Source: Paucibacter sediminis
Lineage (GTDB): Bacteria; Pseudomonadota; Gammaproteobacteria; Burkholderiales; Burkholderiaceae_C
Direction of reading: 5' to 3'
Assembly (NCBI RefSeq): GCF_030254645.1
Contig: NZ_CP116346.1
Coordinates: forward strand, 1,344,001-1,408,000
DNA: 64,000 bases
Shown here: positions 55,713 through 62,493 of the stretch, piece after piece
How the letters are laid out: each line of letters begins with the position of its first letter
Numbering within the stretch: the first letter of the stretch is position 1
The notes under the pieces: generated by a model
Seen by the model: only the letters and a program-made list of their open reading frames with translations
Database searches by the model: none
What the model was told of the DNA's origin: nothing
Made by a program: the position numbers and the translations under genes

Positions 55713-57269
55713 TTACTTGCCGCAGCCCAGCGCGGCGATGCGGTCGTAGGCGGCCTTGGCACGCACCAGGCCGTAGCCGTACTTGACGTCGCGGCCGGCG
55801 GTGCCCAGGTCCTCGGCGCTGTTGTCCAGCGAGGTGCGCATCTGGGCGGCCGTGCAGTTCGGGAAGTAGCTCCACACCAGCGCCGCCACCGCCGACACAT
55901 GGGGCGTGGCCATCGAGGTGCCGTCGTAGAAGGCGTAGTTGGTGGGCGTGACGCTCAGGTTGGCGGTCTGGCCCAGCTGCAGCTTCATGGCCGCGCCCTC
56001 GGTATCGGAGGCCGTCACCGAGGGGATGTTGGTGATGGTGGTGCCCAGGGTGCCGCCGAAGCCGCCGGCCACATTGTTGTAGACCACCGCGCCCACACCG
56101 CCGCTGCTCTGGCAGTTGCTGACCTTGGTGGCGAAGTCGATGGTGCCGCGCGCGATCAGGCAGACCTTGCCGGCCATCGCGGCATTGACCACGTCGCCCA
56201 GGCCGAAGTCGGCCAGCGGCGCGCTCGCCGAGGTCTTGGGCGAGCCGTCCATGCCGCCGGGGGCGTAGGTGCTGGCGCCCACGCTCAGGCTGGAGGCCGA
56301 GCCCGCGCCCATCGGCACGGTGGACAGCACGTTGACACCCGGGGCCGCGATCTCGACCTTGCTGTTGTACTGGGAGAAGCTGGCCCACTGCTTGTTCTCG
56401 TCAAGCGCCGCCACCGACATCACGCTGGCATAGCCGGCCGGGTAGGACTTGGCGGTGGTGCCATCGTTGCCGGCGGCAGCGATCGACAGCACGCCCTTGG
56501 ATGCCAGCGTGCTGAAGGCCTTGTCCTCGGTCTTGTTCAGACGGCTGCCACCCAGCGACATGCTGATCACGTTCGCGCCCGCGGTGCCACACTTGTTGGC
56601 CGCCGAGGCCAGCGTGGACGAATAGGCCCAGCCGTCGGCGCCGAAGACCTTGACGATGTGCAGCTTGATGCGGCCGTTGGCATTCACGCCCACCACGCCC
56701 ACGCCGCTGTTGTTGAGCGCCGAGATCGTGCCGGCCACATGAGTGCCGTGGTGGTTCTCGTCGGTGTACCAGTTGCCGGTGCCGCTGTCGTACTCGCCGG
56801 TGATGTTGGCGCTGGCGTCCAGGTCCTCATGGCCACGCGAATAGCCCGAGTCGATGATGCAGATCTTGCGGTTCGCCGCATAGGTGTCGGGCAGCTGATC
56901 GGCCTGCACCATCTTGATGCCGTAGGGCACCAGCTGGCCGGTGGCATAGGGGCTGCCGGTGGAGGGGCTGGTGCCGCCCAGCGGGTAGCGCTTCACGTCC
57001 TCTTCGATGTACTCGACATTGGGGTTGTGCTCGAGGCCCTTGATCGCCTGCGTCGGCACTTCGATCGAGATCGCGTCCATGCCATGGATCTCATGCTTGA
57101 TCTGGCCACGCGCCGCGGCCACGGCCGCCTTGCCGGCCGCCACCGCGCCGGGCTTGAACATCACGATCACGCGGCTGGTGTCGGCGGGCGCGGCCTGAGC
57201 GGCGGCGGCGGCAAGCAGCAGGGCGGCGATGGCCAGCGGGGCCTGGGCGAAGCGGGGGGCGTGTTGCAT
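55713..57269 (-). CDS. Secreted subtilisin-like serine protease (S8) with PA insertion
   Basis: 518 aa preproprotein: signal peptide QAPLAIAALLLAAAAAQAA, inhibitor I9-type propeptide about 30-100 (VIVMFKPG, VEYIEEDVKRYPL), then the catalytic domain with Asp140 (CIIDSGYSRGHEDL), His174 (ENHHGTHVAGTIS) and Ser452 (DGTSMATPHVSAVAALVWSY). A PA domain of about 100 residues is inserted before the Ser block (CLIARGTIDFATKVSNCQSS, GAVVYNN). No C-terminal targeting domain. ATG 57269 has AGGA 9 nt upstream and gives the signal peptide. It may release peptides that the neighbouring importer takes up, but only location suggests this. Confidence 0.94.
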   Translation of the reverse strand: MQHAPRFAQAPLAIAALLLAAAAAQAAPADTSRVIVMFKPGAVAAGKAAVAAARGQIKHEIHGMDAISIEVPTQAIKGLEHNPNVEYIEEDVKRYPLGGTSPSTGSPYATGQLVPYGIKMVQADQLPDTYAANRKICIIDSGYSRGHEDLDASANITGEYDSGTGNWYTDENHHGTHVAGTISALNNSGVGVVGVNANGRIKLHIVKVFGADGWAYSSTLASAANKCGTAGANVISMSLGGSRLNKTEDKAFSTLASKGVLSIAAAGNDGTTAKSYPAGYASVMSVAALDENKQWASFSQYNSKVEIAAPGVNVLSTVPMGAGSASSLSVGASTYAPGGMDGSPKTSASAPLADFGLGDVVNAAMAGKVCLIARGTIDFATKVSNCQSSGGVGAVVYNNVAGGFGGTLGTTITNIPSVTASDTEGAAMKLQLGQTANLSVTPTNYAFYDGTSMATPHVSAVAALVWSYFPNCTAAQMRTSLDNSAEDLGTAGRDVKYGYGLVRAKAAYDRIAALGCGK

Positions 57270-57345
57270 ACAGCGATTCCTGAGGAGAAGACGATGATTG
57301 GAGCGGGGGCTCCGGACTCGCAGGGTCCGGGCCATGAAGGGCTTC

Positions 57346-57375
57346 ATGCTATGACCTGGGTCACGGCACTGACAA
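57346..57375 (-). promoter_or_regulatory. Candidate promoter of the protease gene with operator-like palindrome
   Basis: Minus strand TTGTCA (57370-57375) and TAGCAT (57346-57351) are 18 bp apart. Between them TGACC-TG-GGTCA (57352-57363) is a perfect inverted repeat. It lies 77 bp before the start codon. Confidence 0.4.
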
Positions 57376-57449
57376 GCTCGACTACACCCTGTTTCACGGG
57401 GGGATGCGGGTAGACGCCAATAGGGTTGGCGCCCATGGCCCCGGCCACC

Positions 57450-57830
57450 TCAGGACGATTTGGAGGAGCCGCGCAGCATCACCAGCGCCGGCGGCAAGGC
57501 CAGCCAGAAACCCGAGGCCGGCATCAGGCAGATGCCCAGCAGGGCCGTGGCCAACAGCCCCCCACCCAGGCGCCGCAGCGTCGACGCATCACCGCTGCGC
57601 TCCAGCGGCGTGATGGCCAGGGCCAGCAGTGCCAGCGGCGCCCCGAACAGCAGGAACCACACGGCCGCGGCCGTGAGTGGGTCGCCGCCCACGCTGTTGA
57701 AAAGGCCGCGCTGCCACACGCCGGTGTAGACCTTGCCGAATGCCAGGGCCGCAAACACGGTGTGCAGGGCCGCCACGGCCATCAGCCAATGGCCGATCCA
57801 GCTACGCTTGTTCTTCAGGACTTCTTGCAT
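57450..57830 (-). CDS. DUF6463-like small membrane protein
   Basis: 126 aa with four helices: HWLMAVAALHTVFAALAFGK, AVWFLLFGAPLALLALAITP, LGGGLLATALLGICLMPASG, and FWLALPPALVML. The segment IGHWLMAVAALHTVF with FNSVGGDPLTAAAVWFLLFG resembles DUF6463 proteins. Function unknown. ATG 57830 lies inside the end of the ABC1-kinase gene (16-bp overlap) and has GGAG 8 nt upstream. It is fourth and last in the TetR1 unit. Confidence 0.72.
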   Translation of the reverse strand: MQEVLKNKRSWIGHWLMAVAALHTVFAALAFGKVYTGVWQRGLFNSVGGDPLTAAAVWFLLFGAPLALLALAITPLERSGDASTLRRLGGGLLATALLGICLMPASGFWLALPPALVMLRGSSKSS

Positions 57831-59161
57831 ACATCAGCTCCGGATTGAATGAATGGATTGCAGGTACGCACGCGCGCGCCCAGCTGCTTGAGCATTTGGT
57901 TCAGGCCCAGATAGGCGCGATCGACATAGGGCAGCTCGGCGGGCATGCCTTGCAGATGCGCCAAGGCCCGGCGGTGCTGCTCGCTCTGCATGCGTGGCAT
58001 GGGGCGACGCTGGCCAAAATCGAACAGCTCGTGCCGGAAGGGCTCAAGCTGCCAGTCCAGCAGCTCGGCCAGGGCCGGGTAGAGCTCGGCATCGAAGGCC
58101 GCCTGGTCCAGGCCCGGCGCGATCAGACCCAGATCCAGATAGGCCCGGCGCAGCGCCGCGCGGTCGCCGCGCAGCCCGGCCGACCAGGCGCTCGCCAGCG
58201 TCTCGCAAAAGGCCGGCGCGAGCGTGCAGCCGAAGTCCAGCAGCCCCAGCCGCCCCTCGGTCATGAAGAGGTAGTTGCCGCTGTGCGGATCGGCGTGCAG
58301 ACGGCGCAGCCGGAACATCATCGCTAGGAAGCTGTCGAAGATCAGCTGGCCGGCGTGATCGCGCTCGGCCTGCGTGGGGCCACGCGCCAGCCATGCCTGC
58401 AGATGCAGGCCGTCCAGCGCCTGCATGCACAGCAGCTGGGCCGTGCCCTGCTCCAGCAGCGGCTCGGGAATCACCAGGCCGGGCAGCTGCAACTCGGCGC
58501 GGAACCATGCCAGGGCCTGCGCCTCCTGCGCATAGTCCAGCTCGGCCATCAGGGTGGCCTCGATGTCGTCCAGCACGCGCGCCAGCAGCGCCTCGTCCGG
58601 CAGCGCCGCGCCGCCCCAGGCCAGGCCGCCCAGCAGGCTGCGCAGGAGCCGCATATCGCTCTTCACCGTCGCGGCAATGCCGGGGTACTGCAGCTTCAGG
58701 GCCACGGCACGGCCATCGTGCAGGCGCGCGCGATGCACCTGGCCGAGGCTGGCGGCCGCGAAGGCCTGCGGCTCGAAGTCGGCGAAGCGCTGCTCCCAGT
58801 CGGGCCCCAGCGCCAGGCGCATGCGCTTGGCCACCAGGGCCTGGTTCATCGGCGTGGCCTGGTAGCAGGCGCGCGCCAGCTGGGCGCGCAAGGCCTCGGG
58901 CAAGAGGCTGGCCTCGCTGCTGAGCAGCTGCGCCGCCTTCAGCGCCACGCCCTTGAGCTGGTTGAGCGCGGCAAACAGGATGCGGCCCAGCTCGGCCTCG
59001 CGCGCGCTGGCGCGTTCGCGGCGATCGGGCTCGGTGAGGGTCAGGTCTTGCGCCTTGTGGGCCAGGCGCGCCACGCCCACGCGTGCCAGCGCGCCGCCGG
59101 CGATCGCGCCGCGCGCCAGCCGGCCGCGGCGCGGCGGCCGCTCCTCAGCGCCGCTGGGCAC
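57815..59161 (-). CDS. ABC1/UbiB-family atypical kinase
   Basis: 448 aa. Hallmarks: KGVALKAAQLLS (the KxGQ-like motif), AAASLGQVHRARLHDGRAVA (A-rich loop), VALKLQYPGI (catalytic Lys), ELDYAQEAQALAWFRAEL, HADPHSGNYLF (catalytic loop) and GLLDFGC (metal Asp). UbiB/ADCK-type proteins are ATP-binding factors for isoprenoid lipid and ubiquinone metabolism. GTG 59161 is chosen: it sits 17 bp inside the upstream gene behind AGGTGAT. There are no C-terminal membrane helices as in true UbiB, so this is likely a paralogue with another lipid role. Confidence 0.9.
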   Translation of the reverse strand: MPSGAEERPPRRGRLARGAIAGGALARVGVARLAHKAQDLTLTEPDRRERASAREAELGRILFAALNQLKGVALKAAQLLSSEASLLPEALRAQLARACYQATPMNQALVAKRMRLALGPDWEQRFADFEPQAFAAASLGQVHRARLHDGRAVALKLQYPGIAATVKSDMRLLRSLLGGLAWGGAALPDEALLARVLDDIEATLMAELDYAQEAQALAWFRAELQLPGLVIPEPLLEQGTAQLLCMQALDGLHLQAWLARGPTQAERDHAGQLIFDSFLAMMFRLRRLHADPHSGNYLFMTEGRLGLLDFGCTLAPAFCETLASAWSAGLRGDRAALRRAYLDLGLIAPGLDQAAFDAELYPALAELLDWQLEPFRHELFDFGQRRPMPRMQSEQHRRALAHLQGMPAELPYVDRAYLGLNQMLKQLGARVRTCNPFIQSGADVCKKS

Positions 59162-59672
59162 GCATCACCTGCTTGAGCATCAGCGGCACGATCAGGCTGT
59201 GCGCCGGCCCCACCACCCACATATAGATGCGCCCCAGGCGGTTGTGCTCGTGCACCACGGTGCTGAGCGCCAGGCGCGTGCTGCCGTCGGGCTGGCGCTG
59301 GCGCAGCAGCGAGAGGCGCACATGCAGGTGCTTGTCGTTGTCGCCCACCACCACCTCGTCGGCATGCAGCTGCTCGAGCGTGAAGATGCCGACGCGCTCG
59401 CCAATGCGGTAGGCCGCGGCCGGCTTGCCGCCATCCTGGGGCGACAGGCTGCCCAGATGCTTGAGCCCCACCAGGCGCACCACGCGGTTGCGCATCGCCA
59501 TCAAGGCACTCATCCAGCCGGGTGTGAGCGCCGCGAGTTCCAGATAGCTCTGGAACACGCCGCGCGCCGGTTGCGGGTCGGGCAGCAGATAGCAGTCGGC
59601 AAAGTCGGCGTCGTGCAGGCTGGCCGCCAGCACGCTGGCCGCCGGCACCGGGATCTTTTGCAAGCTCGTCAT
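59145..59672 (-). CDS. DUF2867 protein
   Basis: 175 aa. Recognisable DUF2867 features: DADFADCYLLPDPQPARGVF, MRNRVVRLVGLKHLG, EVVVGDNDKHLHVRLSLLR, STVVHEHNRLGRIYMWVVGP and SLIVPLMLKQVM. The fold is expected to be SRPBCC-like, i.e. a hydrophobic-ligand pocket. No signal peptide. Start ATG 59672 overlaps the TetR stop by 4 bp. Placed between a TetR regulator and an ABC1 kinase, it may handle a lipid or quinone-like molecule (inference). Confidence 0.85.
   Translation of the reverse strand: MTSLQKIPVPAASVLAASLHDADFADCYLLPDPQPARGVFQSYLELAALTPGWMSALMAMRNRVVRLVGLKHLGSLSPQDGGKPAAAYRIGERVGIFTLEQLHADEVVVGDNDKHLHVRLSLLRQRQPDGSTRLALSTVVHEHNRLGRIYMWVVGPAHSLIVPLMLKQVMRAQRR
59164..59170 (-). promoter_or_regulatory. 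Ribosome binding site for the ABC1-kinase GTG start
   Basis: Minus strand AGGTGAT directly ahead of GTG 59161, inside the end of the DUF2867 gene. The AGGT core lies 5 nt from the start. It decides the start because no ATG is available nearby. Confidence 0.5.
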
Positions 59673-60415
59673 GACCGCGGCTCCGTCTGCGCGCCCAGGC
59701 CGCTCCGGGCCAGCTTGAGCAGCTCCAGCAGCCCGCCGGCATTGCCCTGCAGCAGGCGCGCCAGCTGGTTGCGCAGGACAAAGCCGAGCAGCTCGCTGGC
59801 CTTGTTGATGAGCCCGCTCTGCAGCGTCAGCACCAACAGGGCGAGACTCAGGTCGGTGAGCTGGGTGGTGTCGGAGAACTCCTCGCTCTCGTCCTGCAGC
59901 CAGTAGACGACGAGGCCGAACACATAGTCGGCGAACAGGCCGGCCAGCAGGCCCTTGAAATCGCAGGCGGCGATCTCGCCGGCGGCCTCGGCCTGGGTCA
60001 GGAACTCGCCCACCGTGGCCTTCAGCAGCGGCTTGCCGGGCAGGGCGTCGCCCATCAGCAGCAGCGGCGACTGGCGCGCCAGCTGCCGGGTCAGGGCCAC
60101 GAACTCGCGGTCCGGCAGCAGCCGCTCCAGCACCGCATCCACCAGACGCTGCAGGCGCTCCTGCAGGCGGTAGCCGGCCAGGCCCTTGGTCTTGAGCGTC
60201 TGCGCCACCGCCTCGGCCACCGCCAGCTCGTAATAGCCCAGCACCAGCTTCTCCTTGCTGGGGAAGTATTTGTAGATGGTGGCGTCGCCCAGGCCGGCGG
60301 CGCGCGCGATCTGCTTCATGCTGGTGGCCTCATAGCCCTGGCGGCTCATCAGCTCCACCGCGGCGGCCAGGATCAGGCGCTGGTTCTTGTCCTGCTGCGA
60401 CTTGGATATCTTCAT
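59669..60415 (-). CDS. TetR-family regulator 1
   Basis: 248 aa. The N-terminal HTH is standard: LILAAAVELMSRQGYEATSM, KQIARAAGLGDATIYKYFPS, KEKLVLGYY. The C-terminal helical ligand domain is long, with hydrophobic helices (FKGLLAGLFADYVFGLVVYW). It heads its own leftward unit (TetR, DUF2867, ABC1 kinase, DUF6463), so it most likely autoregulates this operon from the AT-rich region just upstream. Inducer unknown. Confidence 0.92.
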   Translation of the reverse strand: MKISKSQQDKNQRLILAAAVELMSRQGYEATSMKQIARAAGLGDATIYKYFPSKEKLVLGYYELAVAEAVAQTLKTKGLAGYRLQERLQRLVDAVLERLLPDREFVALTRQLARQSPLLLMGDALPGKPLLKATVGEFLTQAEAAGEIAACDFKGLLAGLFADYVFGLVVYWLQDESEEFSDTTQLTDLSLALLVLTLQSGLINKASELLGFVLRNQLARLLQGNAGGLLELLKLARSGLGAQTEPRS

Positions 60416-60470
60416 TTGCTATCCATTAATTTGAATATTTATCAATTGAATGAATAGTACGTATACAAAA
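60416..60470. promoter_or_regulatory. AT-rich promoter/operator region of TetR1
   Basis: A strikingly AT-rich stretch in this GC-rich window. TTGAAT occurs at 60431 and 60446 (15-bp period), TTGAATATTTATCAA is a near-palindrome, and TACGTA lies at 60458-60463. This suits a TetR-type operator overlapping the leftward promoter. Confidence 0.45.
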
Positions 60471-60505
60471 CGAGCGCCGCAAGCGGGATCGGCTTGAATT
60501 TGTTC

Positions 60506-60517
60506 GCACGGTCGTGC
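60506..60517. promoter_or_regulatory. TetR2 operator copy 1
   Basis: GCACG-GT-CGTGC, a perfect inverted repeat 16 bp before the TetR2 ATG (60534). The flank TTC is also shared with copy 2, making 15 identical bases. Confidence 0.65.
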
Positions 60518-60533
60518 TAAATTACGACTCATC

Positions 60534-61136
60534 ATGGAAGCCAAGACCGAACGCAGCGAGCTGACCCAGAGTGCCATCGTCGACATGGCGCTGGAGATGG
60601 CCGCGCTGGACGGCCTCGACAGCCTCAGCATCGGCGAGGTGGCGAAGCGCCTGAACCTCTCCAAGAGCGGGGTGTTCTCGCGCATCGGCTCGCGCGAGGG
60701 CTTGCAGAAGGCGGTGCTGGACGAGTTCGACCGGCGCTTCCAGCAGGACATCCTGCTGCCCGCGCTGCGCGAGCCGCGCGGCCTGCCGCGCCTGGACGCC
60801 ATCATGCGCGCCTGGCTGGCGCGCGCCACCCGCACCGGCTCACGCGGCGCCTGCCTCTATGTGGCCGGTGCCTTCGAGTTCGACGACCGCGACGGCCCCT
60901 TGCGCGAGCTGCTGCTGACCGGCGTGAGCCGCTGGCGCCAGGCGCTGCGGCGCAGCGTGCTGCAGGCCCAGGAGGCCGGCCATCTGCGTGCCGATGCCGA
61001 TCTGGAACAGCTGGTGTTCGAGCTCGACGGACTGTTCACCGCCCTGGTGCGCGAGGCCCGCTTCCTGCGCAACCCCGAGGCCGAGTCGCGCGGCTGGGCC
61101 AGCTACCAGCGCCTCATCCAGCACTACAAGGCCTGA
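60534..61136 (+). CDS. TetR-family regulator 2
   Basis: 200 aa. HTH: AIVDMALEMAALDGLDSLSI, GEVAKRLNLSKSGVFSRIGS, REGLQKAVLDEF. C-terminal domain with GACLYVAGAFEFDDRDGPLR, as in TetR proteins with a TetR_C_33-like domain. An operator-like GCACGGTCGTGC lies just upstream, and the same sequence stands before the next transcription unit, so it probably represses both itself and the 42-aa/hydrolase pair. Divergent from TetR1 with 118 bp between them. Confidence 0.92.
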   Translation: MEAKTERSELTQSAIVDMALEMAALDGLDSLSIGEVAKRLNLSKSGVFSRIGSREGLQKAVLDEFDRRFQQDILLPALREPRGLPRLDAIMRAWLARATRTGSRGACLYVAGAFEFDDRDGPLRELLLTGVSRWRQALRRSVLQAQEAGHLRADADLEQLVFELDGLFTALVREARFLRNPEAESRGWASYQRLIQHYKA

Positions 61137-61177
61137 GACCATGCGATCCGCTACGCATTTTTCCTTTCCCGCATTTC

Positions 61178-61189
61178 GCACGGTCGTGC
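61178..61189. promoter_or_regulatory. TetR2 operator copy 2
   Basis: GCACGGTCGTGC again, 31 bp before the 42-aa gene (61221) and 42 bp after the TetR2 stop. Identical to copy 1 over 15 bases including the TTC flank. Confidence 0.65.
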
Positions 61190-61220
61190 GCAATGTTTTC
61201 ACCACGCCAAGGAGCCTGCC

Positions 61221-61349
61221 ATGCTGAGCCTGCTCGCGATCCTGTTCTTCATCGTCATGGCGCTGTGGCGCCTGCTGCGCGCCTGGCGCCAGCTGTGGCG
61301 CGGCATCCCGCGCAGCAATCGCGATTTCTCGCCCTTCTTTCCCGGCTGA
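61221..61349 (+). CDS. 42-aa membrane microprotein
   Basis: MLSLLAILFFIVMALWRLLR followed by AWRQLWRGIPRSNRDFSPFF and PG. One helix (about 2-18) is followed by a Trp/Arg-rich amphipathic segment. AAGGAG lies 7 nt before the ATG, and the operator copy lies just ahead. It ends 9 bp before the hydrolase gene, so the two form one unit. I do not recognise a family; a small membrane partner of the hydrolase is possible. Confidence 0.7.
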   Translation: MLSLLAILFFIVMALWRLLRAWRQLWRGIPRSNRDFSPFFPG

Positions 61350-61358
61350 GGCGGGCCC

Positions 61359-62249
61359 ATGAACACGCGCGTCAAATCCAATCCCGCCAGCCTGTTCTAT
61401 GCCGGGGGCCTGAGCCTGCGCCTGCTGCGCGCGGGCCTGGGCCTGCTGCAGGGGCCGGCGCCCGGGCTCAGCGCACGCCTGGCCTTCGGCCTGTTCAGCA
61501 CGCCGCTGCCGCTCAAATGGGGGCAGCGCAAGCCCCTGCCCGCGCCCTGGGTGGCCCAGCCCTGGGAGTTGATGGGCCAGCGCCTGTGCGCCTGGCGCCA
61601 TGCCGAGGCCGCCGCCGCGCCGGCCAGGCCGCGCGTGCTGCTGGTGCATGGCTGGGGCGGTGGCGCCGGCCAGATGCGTGCGCTGGCCGAGCAGCTCTGG
61701 CTGGGCGGCATGGACCCGATCCTGCTTGACATGCCCGCGCATGGCTACAGCGCCGGCTGGCGCACCCATATGCCGCAGTTTCTGCAGACCCTGCATGCCG
61801 CGGCGCAGCATTTCGGCCCCCTGCAGGGCGCGGTGGCGCATTCGATCGGCGCGCTGGCGCTGAGTCATGCCGCGGCGCGCGGCCTGCCGGTGCAGCGCCT
61901 GGCCCTGATCGCCTGCTCGGCCCCGCCGCGCCAGGTGCTCGGCTGGTTCGGCCATGCCTTCGGCCTGCGCGAGACGGTGCTGCAGCGCCTGCGGGCCCGC
62001 CTGGTGCAGCTGGGCGGCACCGGCCTGGAGACCTTCGAACCCGCCTGGCTGGGTGCCCACCTGCGCCAGCCCACCCTGCTGGTACACGATCGCGACGATC
62101 GTGCCGCCCCGCTCAAGCAGGCCCTGGCCCTGCATAAGGCGCTGCCAATCGCACAGCTGCAGCTCACCGATGGCCTAGGGCACCGGCGCATCCTGCAGGA
62201 CGCCGCCGTGGCCCGGGCCGTGCTCCGCCACCTGCAGCCCGCCATCTGA
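61359..62249 (+). CDS. Alpha/beta-hydrolase
   Basis: 296 aa. Oxyanion strand VLLVHGWGGGAGQM, nucleophile elbow in GAVAHSIGALAL (Ser flanked as AHSIG rather than the common GxSxG), acid in LVHDRDDRAAP and His in DGLGHRRILQD, a complete triad. The N-terminal region (LSLRLLRAGLGLLQGPA) is hydrophobic and may touch the membrane. The substrate is unknown; TetR-controlled hydrolases of this kind often act on esters or lipids. Co-transcribed with the 42-aa gene. Confidence 0.9.
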   Translation: MNTRVKSNPASLFYAGGLSLRLLRAGLGLLQGPAPGLSARLAFGLFSTPLPLKWGQRKPLPAPWVAQPWELMGQRLCAWRHAEAAAAPARPRVLLVHGWGGGAGQMRALAEQLWLGGMDPILLDMPAHGYSAGWRTHMPQFLQTLHAAAQHFGPLQGAVAHSIGALALSHAAARGLPVQRLALIACSAPPRQVLGWFGHAFGLRETVLQRLRARLVQLGGTGLETFEPAWLGAHLRQPTLLVHDRDDRAAPLKQALALHKALPIAQLQLTDGLGHRRILQDAAVARAVLRHLQPAI

Positions 62250-62493
62250 CGACAAATTGCACAGATTGCGCCGGCCAAGTGTCGGGCTATGCTGAACTTC
62301 CCTAGGCGCCGCGCGCGGCCGCTTCACTACACTGCGCCCGGCATGCAGAGGAGAGCGCGCGGTGGATCTGGGCAAAAAGAGCGTGTTTGCGGTCCCGTCA
62401 TGGCGCCCGCAAACATGCTCTATTGCACGGTCCGGGGCTGCGACCAGGGCCGCGGCATTCAAGATGTCGTGCCGGGCGTCGATAGGGCAGAGG
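62250..62493 (+). promoter_or_regulatory. Leader/promoter region of the final gene
   Basis: 244 bp without a convincing gene; a 75-codon reading frame here has no ribosome site or protein-like composition. It contains the long hairpin listed separately and ends with AGAGG at the start of the TPR gene. Confidence 0.4.
62379..62420 (+). promoter_or_regulatory. 14-bp-stem hairpin upstream of the TPR gene
   Basis: GAGCGTGTTTGCGG (62379-62392) pairs with CCGCAAACATGCTC (62407-62420) with one G-U pair and a 14-nt loop. It ends 73 bp before the ATG. Without a T-run it looks like a leader structure or a DNA operator rather than a terminator. Confidence 0.45.

Noticed and set aside
57415-57431. Hairpin CGCCAA-TAGGG-TTGGCG downstream of the DUF6463 gene as a terminator
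   Set aside because: Only a 6-bp stem with no T-run on the relevant strand; not enough to call.
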